The position numbers were made by a program, and so were the translations under genes. A model generated the notes under the pieces. That model saw only the letters and a program-made list of their open reading frames with translations. It was not told the DNA's origin and did no database searches. From contig NZ_JQMW01000009.1 of assembly GCF_000744935.1 (NCBI RefSeq), positions 496,001-560,000 of the forward strand: a stretch of 64,000 nucleotides of DNA. Direction: 5' to 3'. This document shows, piece after piece, positions 18,662 to 28,181 of the stretch (its first letter is position 1; every line of letters begins with the position of its first letter). This DNA is from Clostridium sp. KNHs214 (GTDB taxonomy: Bacteria; Bacillota; Clostridia; Clostridiales; Clostridiaceae).

Positions 18662-19426
18662 ATGATAGTAGTGGATACAAAACAACTAACTAAGATTTAT
18701 GGAGGAAAAAATGATAGCAATTCTACTCACGCCTTAAATGGAGTAGATGTGAAAATTGAAGAGGGAGAGTTCGTAGGAGTTATGGGGCCTTCTGGAAGTG
18801 GAAAGAGTACACTTTTAAATATTTTAGGAGGCATAGATAAGCCTACATCCGGTAATGTAAAGATTATGGGTAAAAATATTGAAACTTTAAGTAAAGATGA
18901 GCTAGCCATATTCAGAAGAAAGAGCCTAGGATTTGTGTTTCAAGATTTTAATCTTATGGATAGTTTAACCTTAAAAGAAAATGTAATGTTGCCAATGATA
19001 CTGGACAAAATCAAACCCAATGTTATGGAGAAGAAAACAAAAGAAATTATGAAATTTTTTGAAATACAGGATATTGCAAATAAATACCCTTATAATGTGT
19101 CCGGTGGTCAGCAGCAAAGGGTAGCAGCAAGTAGAGCACTTGTAAATGATCCTGCTATTGTACTTGCAGATGAGCCTACAGGGAATTTAGATTCAAAGTC
19201 CTCAAATAACGTAATGAAATGCCTTAGTAAAATGAATGAATGTATGAATAGCACTATTTTAATGGTAACTCATGATCCATTTGCTGCTAGCTTTTGTAAG
19301 AGAATTATATTTATAAAAGATGGGAACATTCATATGGAAATTGTAAAAAAGGGTGATAGAAAACAGTTTTTTGATGAAATACTTGATTGTCAAGCTATTA
19401 TGGGTGGTGAGAGAAGTGACATTTAA
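18662..19426 (+). CDS. BceA-like ABC transporter ATP-binding protein of module 2
   Basis: A 254-residue ATPase with Walker A GPSGSGKST, Q loop VFQDFNLMDSLTLKENVMLP, signature VSGGQQQRVAASRAL and Walker B IVLADEPTGNLDS. The Q-loop context is typical of BceA/VraD/YxdL. GGAGGGG lies upstream of the ATG. The last 11 bases overlap the start of the permease gene. Together they form a bacitracin/lantibiotic-type resistance transporter that also signals to its kinase, by family analogy; the actual antibiotic is unknown. Confidence 0.94.
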   Translation: MIVVDTKQLTKIYGGKNDSNSTHALNGVDVKIEEGEFVGVMGPSGSGKSTLLNILGGIDKPTSGNVKIMGKNIETLSKDELAIFRRKSLGFVFQDFNLMDSLTLKENVMLPMILDKIKPNVMEKKTKEIMKFFEIQDIANKYPYNVSGGQQQRVAASRALVNDPAIVLADEPTGNLDSKSSNNVMKCLSKMNECMNSTILMVTHDPFAASFCKRIIFIKDGNIHMEIVKKGDRKQFFDEILDCQAIMGGERSDI

Positions 19427-21410
19427 AGATATTGCAATTAAAAATTTTAGATTTAATATTAAAAAATATTTTGCGTATTTTTTATGTAGTAGTTTTTGTA
19501 TAACAGTTTTATTTATGTATAGCACGCTATTATTCAATGACAGCATAATAAAGGGTGTTAGCCCTAATCTATACAATACTATAAAAAGTTGTCTTATAAT
19601 TATTGGTGCATTTTGCTTTTTCTTTATAAGCTATGCTCATTCTTCATTTATAAAATCTAGGAGTAAAGAATTTGGATTATTTTTAACTTTAGGTATGACA
19701 GAAAAAGATATAAATAGAATAGTAAATATTGAAAACAGCATTATTATTTTGGGAGCTTTAACTTTTGGTTTGTTAGTAGCTTCAGTTTTTTCTAGATTAT
19801 TTTTTATGATAGTAACTAGAATATTGGAACTTAAGAATATAAATTATACTTTAAGTTATAAGAGCTACATTTTAAGTATAGGATTATTTTTTCTAATATA
19901 TGTAGCTGTAATGTTCATAATAAAAATGTATATAAGAAAATTGGAAGTAACAGAGCTTTTAAAAAATAGTAAAAAGTGTGTAAATAAAAAAGTTACTCAC
20001 CCTATGTTGGGAATTTTAGGTGTGATTTTAATAGGGGCTTCATTTATACTAACCTATTATACAATTTTAGGAGATATTTTTAAACATCAACCTTTTATGG
20101 TAGTAGTTTTTATGTGTATATTGGGAATAGGATTATATTTTATAATTTCAGAGTTTGGTTCTTTAGGTATAAAATTGTATAAAAAAAATATTACAATATA
20201 TTTTAAACGAATTATAAGTTTAAATGAGATAAATTATAAGTTTAACGAGTATAAGAAAATATTATATACCTTATCCATTTTAAGTAGTGCAGCTATATTT
20301 TTTATAGGGTTAACCTTTGGATTTTATATAACAGTAAGGGATAACATAATGAAGGAATATCCTTATGATATTATGTATGTAGAGACTTTAAGTATGAATA
20401 AGTTATATCAGAATAAATTAAAAGAAGTGGTGAATACAAAAGAAAACCCACTTAAAGAGCAAAAGAAAGTAAATTTTACTACAATGGAACTTCAGAGATA
20501 TTATGATGGTAAATATGAGCTTTGGAATAGAAATAGCATAATTTTTTCTGAAAGTGAGATTAATAAAATATCAAGAAAAAAAGTTCATGTTAAAAAAGAT
20601 AATGCTGTAAGTTGTTGTTATAGAAAAGAGAAAAAAGCATGGTGTAAAAAAGGCGAAATTCTAAAGATAAAGGGAGAAGATAAAGGAAAGTTTCATGAAT
20701 TTAAAGTACAAGAAGAAATATATGAAAATACATTAAATTATATGGCTACGGGTAAATATGATACTTTGCAGTTAATTATTTTAAATGATGAAGATTATAA
20801 TATGATGACTGAAAAGAGTAGTAAAAATGTTGGGTCATTCAATTTATTGAAATTTGAAAATTGGAATAATACTGAAACTAATTTAGAAAATTTAATTACA
20901 GCTTTAAAAAAGAGTAATGGAATTTCTGATAATAATATATGGAATAATATTGAGAAGCGTGAGCGATGGGATGCAGAAGGCATTGAAGTATATAGACCTG
21001 TGTCCAAATTAGAGAGCTACAAAATTGATATAAGTAAATATGGTTTTTTATTCTTTGTAATAAGTTTTATGGGGTTACTGTTTTTAATATCTAGTGGAGT
21101 TGTATTATATTTTAAGGTATATACAGATATAGAAAATGAAAAAGAAAAATATAAAAAACTGTTTAAAATAGGTATTACAGATTGCGAGATGAAAAAGATT
21201 ATTTCGAAGGAACTAAGACCTACTTTCTTTATTCCTATTATTTTAGGAAGCATTGTAGGAATAGGATATATTGCTATTATGGCTTCTAATTATTCAATGT
21301 ACAAAAAGTTGTTATTAGTTTCAATTATAGTATCTTTAATATATCTTATGCTACAAACCTCGTTTTATTTTATTACAAAAAGAAAGTATTTAAATGAAAT
21401 ATTAGAGTAA
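19416..21410 (+). CDS. BceB-like ABC permease of module 2
   Basis: The 664-residue permease has the BceB layout: a first helix after MTFKDIAIKNFRFNIKKY, FtsX-type helices 2-4 with the box SRSKEFGLFLTLGMTEKDI, further helices up to about residue 310, a large extracellular domain of roughly 210 residues, then three C-terminal helices. GTG 19416 is chosen as start because it gives the family N terminus MTFKDIAIKNF; an upstream in-frame ATG at 19353 would lie deep in the ATPase gene. The extracellular domain is the ligand-recognition part that couples to BceS-type kinases, so loss of the kinase frame would remove its signalling role but not necessarily transport. Confidence 0.92.
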   Translation: MTFKDIAIKNFRFNIKKYFAYFLCSSFCITVLFMYSTLLFNDSIIKGVSPNLYNTIKSCLIIIGAFCFFFISYAHSSFIKSRSKEFGLFLTLGMTEKDINRIVNIENSIIILGALTFGLLVASVFSRLFFMIVTRILELKNINYTLSYKSYILSIGLFFLIYVAVMFIIKMYIRKLEVTELLKNSKKCVNKKVTHPMLGILGVILIGASFILTYYTILGDIFKHQPFMVVVFMCILGIGLYFIISEFGSLGIKLYKKNITIYFKRIISLNEINYKFNEYKKILYTLSILSSAAIFFIGLTFGFYITVRDNIMKEYPYDIMYVETLSMNKLYQNKLKEVVNTKENPLKEQKKVNFTTMELQRYYDGKYELWNRNSIIFSESEINKISRKKVHVKKDNAVSCCYRKEKKAWCKKGEILKIKGEDKGKFHEFKVQEEIYENTLNYMATGKYDTLQLIILNDEDYNMMTEKSSKNVGSFNLLKFENWNNTETNLENLITALKKSNGISDNNIWNNIEKRERWDAEGIEVYRPVSKLESYKIDISKYGFLFFVISFMGLLFLISSGVVLYFKVYTDIENEKEKYKKLFKIGITDCEMKKIISKELRPTFFIPIILGSIVGIGYIAIMASNYSMYKKLLLVSIIVSLIYLMLQTSFYFITKRKYLNEILE

Positions 21411-21535
21411 AATAGAATTAATGAAAAGAAATGAAGTTATAATTAAGTTTATCAATTATAATAATATTGATAATTATTATTGAATAAAATACAATAGTAA
21501 TATCTAAAATACTTAATTATGGAGGTGACAATTTT

Positions 21536-22483
21536 ATGAAGCAAAAAGGTGTTAAGATAGCTATAATAGGAGCTGGTTTTGTAGGAGCCACTACTGCCTA
21601 TGCTTTGATGATAGGCGGAATAGCTTCCGAAATAGTATTGGTAGATATAAACAAACAAAAGGCATATGGAGAAGCTATGGACTTAGCTCATGGGGCTTCA
21701 TTTGTTCAACCAGTGGAAATAAAATCTGGAAGTTATAAGGATACTAAAAATTCAGATATAGTTATAATTACAGCAGGAGCAGCACAAAAAGAAGGAGAAA
21801 CTAGGCTTGATTTAGTTAATAAAAATATAAAGATTTTTAAAACCATAATTCCAGAAGTGGTTGAATATAGCCCTAATTCTATACTTTTAGTGGTTTCAAA
21901 TCCAGTGGATATTTTATCATATATAACTTATAAATTATCAGGGTTTCCAAAGGAAAGGGTTATAGGTTCAGGAACAGTTTTAGATACTTCAAGATTTAAA
22001 TATTTGTTGGGAGAGCACTTTAAAATAGATGTAAGAAATATACATACTTACATAATGGGTGAACATGGCGATTCTGAAATAGCCACGTGGAGCTTGACTA
22101 ATATAGCGGGAGTTAATATAGAAGACTATTGTAGTGCTACTTGTGGAAAATGTACTGGTGATTTTAAATATAGATTTGCAGAGGATGTTAAAAATGCAGC
22201 TTATGAGATAATTGATAAAAAGGGAGCAACTTATTATGCAGTGGCCTTAGCTATAACGAGAATAGTTGAGGCTATAATAAGGGATGAAAAGTCTATACTT
22301 ACAGTGTCTACTCTGCTTCAGGGTGAATACAGTATGAATGATGTATACTTAGGTGTACCATCTATAGTTGGAATAGATGGTGTGAAAGAAATAATACAAG
22401 TGCCATTAAATAAAGAAGAAAAGACAAAACTAATGGATTCTGGAGAAAAGTTAAAACAGGTACTAAAAAATGGAGAATTTTAA
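21536..22483 (+). CDS. ldh: L-lactate dehydrogenase
   Basis: A 315-residue NAD-dependent L-lactate dehydrogenase that reduces pyruvate to lactate in the cytoplasm. The Rossmann motif is [13 protein letters not shown] near residue 12. The substrate-binding Arg lies in [14 protein letters not shown] contacts are in [12 protein letters not shown], and the catalytic His is in MGEHGDSE. The residue pattern fits lactate rather than malate dehydrogenase (Gln/Gly rather than Arg in the mobile-loop region AQKEGETR). GGAGGTG precedes the ATG. It is a single gene between the Bce-like module and the T-box of argS. An AT-rich hairpin (TTATCAAT / ATTGATAA, 21449-21473) lies upstream. Confidence 0.95.
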   Translation: MKQKGVKIAIIGAGFVGATTAYALMIGGIASEIVLVDINKQKAYGEAMDLAHGASFVQPVEIKSGSYKDTKNSDIVIITAGAAQKEGETRLDLVNKNIKIFKTIIPEVVEYSPNSILLVVSNPVDILSYITYKLSGFPKERVIGSGTVLDTSRFKYLLGEHFKIDVRNIHTYIMGEHGDSEIATWSLTNIAGVNIEDYCSATCGKCTGDFKYRFAEDVKNAAYEIIDKKGATYYAVALAITRIVEAIIRDEKSILTVSTLLQGEYSMNDVYLGVPSIVGIDGVKEIIQVPLNKEEKTKLMDSGEKLKQVLKNGEF

Positions 22484-22490
22484 ATGAACC

Positions 22491-22520
22491 TTGACAAAAG
22501 TTTATATATGGTACTATAAT
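22491..22520 (+). promoter_or_regulatory. Sigma-A promoter of the argS T-box leader
   Basis: TTGACA (22491-22496) and TATAAT (22515-22520) are both perfect consensus hexamers, spaced by 18 bases. The -35 starts 7 bases after the ldh stop. Confidence 0.88.
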
Positions 22521-22526
22521 ATAGTG

Positions 22527-22780
22527 TAAAATCTTATATATAAATTTTATGAAGAGGAGAGTACTTTTTTAATCTAACTTCAAGCGAGCAGGGGATGGTG
22601 TGAGCCCTGTAGGAGATAAAGGAGGAAGAGAACCTTGGAGAAACTGCCTCAAAAGGAAAATATATTCCAAGTAAGGTAAGTCGCATTAAGCGTTAAATTT
22701 TTAAGTGGACTAAATTTATTAGTCAACTAGAGTGGTACCGCGGATACTCCGTCTCTACAGTAGTGTAGGGGCGGATTTTT
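22527..22780 (+). promoter_or_regulatory. T-box riboswitch controlling argS
   Basis: The leader contains the invariant T-box AGAGTGGTACCGCGG (22729-22743) and a terminator (CCGTCTCTACA / TGTAGGGGCGG then ATTTTT). Upstream are stem I elements (AAGCGAGC, GGGATGGTGTGAGCC). Uncharged tRNA binds the specifier and the T-box bulge and blocks termination. A likely Arg specifier is AGA at 22627-22629 within GGAAGAGAACC; this is an inference from its position 3' of stem I. The regulated gene is argS, although a repeat of about 163 bp lies between. Confidence 0.93.
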
Positions 22781-22789
22781 ATATTTGAG

Positions 22790-22952
22790 TAAGGCACATT
22801 CAAATAAATAGTAAGTCAGTATGCTAGTCTATTTTGCGTCATACTGCGTCAGCAGAACCCACAGATAGTCCTACTAAAGGCGGAACCTGTTTCCTTGTCT
22901 GACACAAAATATACTAGCATCGTTGACTTGTTATTTCTTTTCATGTACCTAA
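22790..22952. repeat. Family B palindromic repeat, copy 1
   Basis: The ends form an inverted repeat of about 50 bases: TAAGGCACATTCAAATAA at the left and, read inverted from the right, TTAGGTACATGAAAAGAA. The same element occurs inverted at 46743-46895. It lies between the T-box terminator and argS, inside the transcript. No clear target duplication is seen and it has no ORF. Confidence 0.75.
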
Positions 22953-22991
22953 GCTTTAGTTTATATAAATTTTAAAATGGAGGTATAATAT

Positions 22992-24683
22992 ATGGATTAT
23001 AAAAATTATGTTGCAGAAAAAATCAAAGCTCATGTAGATATGAAAATAGAAGATATAATGGCTTTAATTGAAATACCACCAAAGTCAGATATGGGTGATT
23101 ATGCATTTCCATGTTTTAAATTGGCAAAAAACTTTAGAAAAGCTCCAAATTTAATAGCAGAAGAGCTTAAGGATAAAATAGATAAGACTGGATTTGAAAA
23201 GGTTGAAAATTTAGGACCTTATTTAAATTTCTTTTTAGAAAAAAGTAATGTAGCTAGGGATATTGTAGAAAAAGTATTAAATGAGGGAGAAAATTATGCA
23301 ACTTCCAATGAAGGGGAAGATAAAAAAGTAGTGGTAGAGTATTCTTCTCCTAATATAGCGAAACCTTTTCACGTAGGACATTTATTTACTACAGTTATAG
23401 GAAATTCACTTTATAAAATACTGTCTTCACAAGGTTATGATGTGGTGAGGATAAACCACTTAGGTGATTGGGGAACTCAATTTGGAAAATTAATTTCTGC
23501 ATATAAAAGATGGGGAAACGAAGAAGCTTTAGAAAAAGAACCAATAAAAGAACTTTTAAGAATTTATGTTAAATTCCACGAAGAAGCAGAAAGGGATCCT
23601 TCACTAGATAATGAGGGAAGATCATATTTTAAAAAGCTTGAGGATGGAGCAGAAGAGGAAACAGCTCTTTGGAAGAGATTTAGAGATTTAAGCTTAAAGG
23701 AATTTAACACTGTTTATGATATTTTAGGAGTAGAATTCGATTCTTATGCAGGCGAAAGCTTCTATAATGACAAGATGGATGCAGTAGTAGAGGAAATAGA
23801 CAAAAAAGGAATACTTACAGAAAGTAATGGAGCTAAAGTTGTAATGCTTGATCAATACAATATGCCGCCATGTATTGTTAAAAAATCTGACGGTGCTACT
23901 ATATATGCTACAAGGGATTTGACGGCTGCAATTTATAGAAAGAAAACTTACGATTTCTATAAAAATATATATGTAGTTGGAACACCACAAGCACTTCACT
24001 TTAAGCAAATATTTACTACCCTAAAACTTATGGGTAATGAATGGGCTAAGGATTGTGTTCATGTAGGTTTTGGTCTTGTAAAATTTGCTGATAGAAAGCT
24101 TTCCACAAGAAAAGGAGAGGTTATTTTCCTTGAAGATTTATTAAATGAAGCAGTTACAAAAACACTTGAAGTAATAGATGCGAAAAATCCTCAACTAGAG
24201 AATAAGGAAGAAGTTGCTAAAAAAATAGGAATAGGTGCAGTTATATTTACTTATTTAAAGAATAACAGAGAAAGAGATATAGTATTTGATTGGAAGGAAA
24301 TGCTTAACTTCGATGGAGAAACTGGCCCTTATGTTCAATATACTTATGCCAGAGGTAAGAGTATATTAAGAAAGTTAGGAAATGCTTCTGGTGAAGTAGA
24401 TTATTCTAAGTTGAATTCTAAAGAGGAATTTGAGTTAATTAAGCTTTTAGGTGCATTCAAAGGTGCTATAGATAACTCTATAGAAAAGTTAGAGCCTTCC
24501 ATAGTTACTAGATATGTGGTGGAGGTGGCTAAAGCCTTCAATAAATTCTACAATTCTCATAGTATTGCTAATGCAGAGGATGAAGAAACTAAGAATGCTA
24601 GATTAAAAATGGTTGAAGCTACTTGTATAGTTATAGGCAATGCTTTAAATTTATTAGGAATTTCAACAGTAGAAAAAATGTAA
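22992..24683 (+). CDS. argS: Arginyl-tRNA synthetase
   Basis: A 563-residue class I synthetase that charges tRNA-Arg. The HIGH-type motif is FHVGH near residue 126 within [14 protein letters not shown]. The KMSKS-equivalent region is KLSTRKGEV. The N-terminal Add-1 domain precedes the catalytic core, and the C-terminal anticodon-binding domain ends [23 protein letters not shown] lies 7 bases before the ATG. Expression should depend on the T-box upstream, so low charged tRNA-Arg raises it. The family B repeat inserted in the leader may add a long hairpin to the mRNA 5' end. Confidence 0.97.
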   Translation: MDYKNYVAEKIKAHVDMKIEDIMALIEIPPKSDMGDYAFPCFKLAKNFRKAPNLIAEELKDKIDKTGFEKVENLGPYLNFFLEKSNVARDIVEKVLNEGENYATSNEGEDKKVVVEYSSPNIAKPFHVGHLFTTVIGNSLYKILSSQGYDVVRINHLGDWGTQFGKLISAYKRWGNEEALEKEPIKELLRIYVKFHEEAERDPSLDNEGRSYFKKLEDGAEEETALWKRFRDLSLKEFNTVYDILGVEFDSYAGESFYNDKMDAVVEEIDKKGILTESNGAKVVMLDQYNMPPCIVKKSDGATIYATRDLTAAIYRKKTYDFYKNIYVVGTPQALHFKQIFTTLKLMGNEWAKDCVHVGFGLVKFADRKLSTRKGEVIFLEDLLNEAVTKTLEVIDAKNPQLENKEEVAKKIGIGAVIFTYLKNNRERDIVFDWKEMLNFDGETGPYVQYTYARGKSILRKLGNASGEVDYSKLNSKEEFELIKLLGAFKGAIDNSIEKLEPSIVTRYVVEVAKAFNKFYNSHSIANAEDEETKNARLKMVEATCIVIGNALNLLGISTVEKM

Positions 24684-24717
24684 TTGAATTTTAACTAAGA
24701 TTTAGAAATTATTATCC

Positions 24718-24780
24718 GTGGTTTAGCTATCGTTACCTCCCACTTTCACAGAAGGTGGGAGTATTACGGTAGGTGGCCAC
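24718..24780 (+). other. Stem-loop region after argS, unassigned structured element
   Basis: CTCCCACTTT (24738-24747) and AAGGTGGGAG (24752-24761) form a strong hairpin inside the wider pair GTGG...CCAC. There is no T-run directly after it, so it is a poor classical terminator. It could be a small RNA, a mobile element end, or a 3'-end stabiliser. Confidence 0.4.
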
Positions 24781-24830
24781 TGTATAAATAAATTTTGAAA
24801 TTATTTTACAAGAATTTTAAGGAGTTATTT

Positions 24831-25628
24831 ATGATTATTAGGGAGTACGAAAGCAAAGTTCATATAAATAAGAGCATATTAGCAAGGTATAGTATGTTGG
24901 ATATGTGCTATTATGATATAGAAACCACAGGTTTTGATAAGGATAAGGATTGTATAATGTTGATATCCTTAGGTTATTTTACAGGAAATGATAGTTTTAA
25001 AATAAAGCAGTATTTTGCAGAACAATTGAGCGAAGAAAATAATATACTGGTAAAATTTAAAGAAGAGGCAGAGAAATTTAACAGATGGTGTTCATATAAC
25101 GGCATTGCATTTGATGAGCCATTTATTACAAATAGAATGGACAAGTATTTTATAAATTTTAAGGTTCCTATTTATCATATAGATTTATACAGAATAATAA
25201 GACCATACTATGAACAGTTAGGTATAAATAGATGCAATCTAAAAACTGTAGAAAAATTTGTGGGTATACAGCGTAAAGATAGTATTACGGGTGAAGAAAG
25301 TGTTCACATGTATAATAGATTTTTAAATACTGGAAATGAAAAAATAAGAGATATAATACTTCTTCACAATTATGAGGATGTTTTGGATTTACCATATTTA
25401 TTCAATTTGGTATATAGAATAGATGAAGATACAAGTTTAATAAGAAATAATTTGGTGAATAGTAGGCAGATAGATTATTTAAAGTTCCTTTTGAATAAAA
25501 ATGAAATCTCAATAGACTGTAATTTTCACAGAATGAAAAAGAAGCAAGCATATAAAATAATAAACATGCTAAATAATGGCAAGGTGGATAAAAAAGACAT
25601 ATTTAACATACTAAATAATATATATTAA
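24831..25628 (+). CDS. RNase H-fold (YprB-type) predicted exonuclease
   Basis: The 265-residue protein has a DnaQ/RNase H-like fold of the YprB (RNase_H_2) family. Motif I is YYDIETTGFD (Asp and Glu metal ligands), a middle motif is RWCSYNGIAFDEPF, and a C-terminal motif is HNYEDVLDLPYL with the last catalytic Asp. These acidic residues support a 3'-5' exonuclease of DNA or RNA; the biological substrate is unknown. ATG 24831 has AAGGAG six bases upstream, whereas an in-frame start at 24795 has none. A second, diverged protein of the same type is encoded at 29343-30002. Confidence 0.82.
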   Translation: MIIREYESKVHINKSILARYSMLDMCYYDIETTGFDKDKDCIMLISLGYFTGNDSFKIKQYFAEQLSEENNILVKFKEEAEKFNRWCSYNGIAFDEPFITNRMDKYFINFKVPIYHIDLYRIIRPYYEQLGINRCNLKTVEKFVGIQRKDSITGEESVHMYNRFLNTGNEKIRDIILLHNYEDVLDLPYLFNLVYRIDEDTSLIRNNLVNSRQIDYLKFLLNKNEISIDCNFHRMKKKQAYKIINMLNNGKVDKKDIFNILNNIY

Positions 25629-25630
25629 AA

Positions 25631-25673
25631 GCCAGAGAAGGTTACTAAAATAAATTTAGAGACCAACTCTGGC
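25631..25673. terminator. Bidirectional terminator between the YprB-like gene and the feo operon
   Basis: GCCAGAG (25631-25637) pairs with CTCTGGC (25667-25673). It is followed by TTTATAG on the plus strand and by TTTTAATATA on the minus strand. Confidence 0.65.
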
Positions 25674-25680
25674 TTTATAG

Positions 25681-25848
25681 TTATTCTTTATGCTCTTTCT
25701 CAGTTTGTTCTTTATGCTTGTTTTTATAATAAGGACAGTGAGAAGAGCAGGAACTACAGTCACATTTTCCCTTTGTCTTATTTCTTATGTTTTTATATAA
25801 GAAATAGAAAGCTGCGGAAACTAGTATTAATGTTATTAATATTTCCAT
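25681..25848 (-). CDS. FeoB-associated Cys-rich membrane protein
   Basis: A 55-residue protein consisting of one N-terminal membrane helix (MEILITLILVSAAFYFLY), a basic stretch and a cysteine cluster CDCSSCSSHC, then a charged tail. This matches the FeoB-associated small protein family that follows feoB in many clostridia; its role is thought to be as an accessory of ferrous iron uptake. The start has GAGGTG upstream. It is the third gene of the feoA-feoB operon on the minus strand, 125 bases after feoB, and ends at a shared terminator. Confidence 0.85.
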   Translation of the reverse strand: MEILITLILVSAAFYFLYKNIRNKTKGKCDCSSCSSHCPYYKNKHKEQTEKEHKE

Positions 25849-25973
25849 AAAAACACCTCATTTATAGGTTACAATTTTAGTATAATCCAAATTAATAGTT
25901 TTAAACAACTATTAATGGTATATGGATAAATACTCATTAGAAACTATACTTTATATAATATAAAGCATCAAAG

Positions 25974-27737
25974 TTAAAAGAATAGTTTGCCTACATTAAA
26001 TACTAAAAATGAAATAATCCATGCTAATGAAATTTGGTACAAAACTGAAAATATAGCCATTTTTTTTCCGTACTCTTTTCTCATTACAGCCACAGTCGAA
26101 ATACAAGGTGTATATAGAAGTACAAACACTAAAAAGCTGAAGGCGGATAGTGGAGTGAAATATGAAGGCAATATAGTAGCTAAATCACCACCGTATATTA
26201 CACCCATACTGCCTACAATCACCTCTTTAGCCATAAGTCCAGTAAGTAGTGAAACTGAGGTTTCCCAAGTTCCAAAGCCAAGAGGTTTAAATATAGGTGA
26301 TAAAAATCTACCTATGGCAGCTAAGAAACTGCTATTTATATCTGTCATTCCATTAAAATTGAAGTTAGATAAAAGCCAAACTACAATAGAAATGGAAAAG
26401 ATTATGGTGCCGGCTTTTTTTAGAAAGCCTTTACCCTTGTCCCAAGTGTGATTAAATAGATTTTTAAGTTCAGGCATTTTATATTCAGGCAACTCGATTA
26501 AAAAAGGTTCTTCATCTTTTTTAAATAAAGTATTTTTAAATAGAAGTCCAATTACAAAGGATAGAAAAATTCCTATGAAATATAATGTGAATATAACCGC
26601 CGTCTGTTTACCTGGAAAAAAGATTGAAGACATAAGAGCATATACTGGTAATCTAGCATTGCAGGACATTAAAGGAACTAGAAGAGCAGTTAATTTTCTA
26701 TCCTTTTCGCTTTCAAGGGTTCTAGCAGACATAATGCCTGGTACAGAACATCCAAAACCTACTACAAGAGGTATAAATGCTTTTCCAGAAAGCCCCATGG
26801 CTCTCATAAACTTATCCATTATAAAAGCAGCTCTTGCCATATAACCACTATCTTCTAAGAAGGATATGCCTATGAATAAGGCCAATATAATTGGTAAAAA
26901 TACTACAACAGAGCCTACACCAGACACAATACCGTCTAATAATAATGATTTAAACCATGGACTTGAATTAGACAATAAAGAACCTAGTTTGGGAATTAAA
27001 ATTTTGTTTAGTCCGTCGTCAAGTAAATCAGATAAAGGTTGTCCAACCCAACTAAATGTAAATTTAAATATAAAGAAAAATATAATCAGAAAAATTGGAT
27101 AGGATAAAAACTTGTGAAGTAGCACCTTGTCAATTTTTTCTGATATAGTTTCAGTATTATTAAATGTGCTTTTAATACATTTATTCAAAACAGTTTCTAT
27201 ATAAACATAAGCTTCTTTTTCACTGCTAAAATTAAAGTTTGAATTCGAAATATAATTTTTAAAACTGGATTCTAAAAGAGCATTTTTTACCTCAGATAAT
27301 CCTTTATTTTTAGAGGCAGATATAGGTATTACCATAACACCTAGTTCTTCGGAAAGGGTAGAATAATTTATTTCTATTCCCTTAGACTCAGCTACATCAA
27401 TCATATTTAAAACCAGTATTATTGGTATGTTAAATTCCTTCAATTGAGTAGTTAGATATAAGTTTCTATTTAAATTTGAAGCATCTACTATATTTATAAT
27501 AACGTCCACATTTCCATTTAATAAAAAATCCTTTGATACCTTTTCCTCATTAGAAAAAGTATCCATAGCATATATTCCAGGTAAATCTACAATTTTAAAA
27601 TTAGAGTCTAAAAAACCCTCTTTTTTTTCTACAGTAACCCCAGCCCAATTGCCTACATATTGGTTCGAACCGGTTAATGTATTAAAAAGAGTAGTTTTTC
27701 CTACATTTGGGTTACCTACTAAAGCTGCAGTAAACAT
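25974..27737 (-). CDS. feoB: Ferrous iron transport protein B
   Basis: A 587-residue membrane GTPase for Fe(II) uptake. The N-terminal G domain has G1 GNPNVGKTTLFN at residue 8, the family segment QYVGNWAGVTVEKKEG (G2), DLPGIYA (G3) and LNMID (G4). The membrane part carries two Gate repeats with GFGCSVPGIMSAR and, later, LLTGLMAKEVIVGSMG. The length is near the short end for the family and no extra C-terminal domain is present. It starts 7 bases after feoA and is under the same Fur-type promoter. Long open frames antisense to it on the plus strand are not genes. Confidence 0.97.
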   Translation of the reverse strand: MFTAALVGNPNVGKTTLFNTLTGSNQYVGNWAGVTVEKKEGFLDSNFKIVDLPGIYAMDTFSNEEKVSKDFLLNGNVDVIINIVDASNLNRNLYLTTQLKEFNIPIILVLNMIDVAESKGIEINYSTLSEELGVMVIPISASKNKGLSEVKNALLESSFKNYISNSNFNFSSEKEAYVYIETVLNKCIKSTFNNTETISEKIDKVLLHKFLSYPIFLIIFFFIFKFTFSWVGQPLSDLLDDGLNKILIPKLGSLLSNSSPWFKSLLLDGIVSGVGSVVVFLPIILALFIGISFLEDSGYMARAAFIMDKFMRAMGLSGKAFIPLVVGFGCSVPGIMSARTLESEKDRKLTALLVPLMSCNARLPVYALMSSIFFPGKQTAVIFTLYFIGIFLSFVIGLLFKNTLFKKDEEPFLIELPEYKMPELKNLFNHTWDKGKGFLKKAGTIIFSISIVVWLLSNFNFNGMTDINSSFLAAIGRFLSPIFKPLGFGTWETSVSLLTGLMAKEVIVGSMGVIYGGDLATILPSYFTPLSAFSFLVFVLLYTPCISTVAVMRKEYGKKMAIFSVLYQISLAWIISFLVFNVGKLFF

Positions 27738-27744
27738 TAGGCTC

Positions 27745-27969
27745 TTAGCCCTCCTTAATTATTATATTTTTAGCATCATTTTTTCTTATAGCTAAGTCAA
27801 AACCTCTAAAGTTAATTACTAGGGGATCACCTAAAGGAGCAGTTCTTTTTAAAATTACTTCAGTTCCCTCTATACAACCTAAAGCTAAAAGTCTCTTTGT
27901 AAGTTTTTCATTTCCACTAATATTATTAATATAAGCTGTTTTACCAGGCTTTAAATCACATAAGCACAT
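27745..27969 (-). CDS. feoA: Ferrous iron transport protein A
   Basis: A 74-residue cytoplasmic SH3-like protein, the standard small partner of FeoB. It has the expected LKPGKTAYINNISG start, a RLLALGCIEGTEVILKR core, and an APLGDPLVINFRGFDLAIRK strand block. TGAGGAGG is placed ideally for the ATG. It is the first gene of the operon, downstream of a promoter overlapped by two Fur-like boxes. Confidence 0.95.
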   Translation of the reverse strand: MCLCDLKPGKTAYINNISGNEKLTKRLLALGCIEGTEVILKRTAPLGDPLVINFRGFDLAIRKNDAKNIIIKEG

Positions 27970-28083
27970 ATTGAGACCTCCTCAATAATTTTTATAAGAG
28001 CTACCCATAAGCATATATACCGTTATTTTTCACTTACATAAAAGATAAAATCAATAGGTAAGTAGCCATTAGGTAAATGCGAA

Positions 28084-28132
28084 TGAAAATAGTTCTCAAT
28101 GAAATATTATCATTAACTTCATTTTTTGTCAA
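28084..28132 (-). promoter_or_regulatory. feoA promoter with overlapping Fur-box-like operators
   Basis: On the minus strand TTGACA (28132-28127) and TAATAT (28109-28104) are spaced by 17 bases. Two Fur-box-like sequences overlap or adjoin the -10: TGAAAATAGTTCTCA (28084-28098) and TGAAATATTATCATT (28100-28114), resembling the 7-1-7 consensus TGATAATNATTATCA. This predicts repression by Fe-Fur. Confidence 0.75.
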
Positions 28133-28181
28133 TACCATATTATAATAATAAGTATGGCAATAAATTAGTGGGGGGAAGAGC

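Noticed and set aside
21449-21480. AT-rich hairpin upstream of ldh as a Rex operator
   Set aside because: The sequence does not match the TTGTTAANNNNTTAACAA type of site well enough.
25987-27102. Several long open frames on the plus strand inside feoB
   Set aside because: They are antisense to a fully convincing feoB gene, lack ribosome sites and show no protein-family features.
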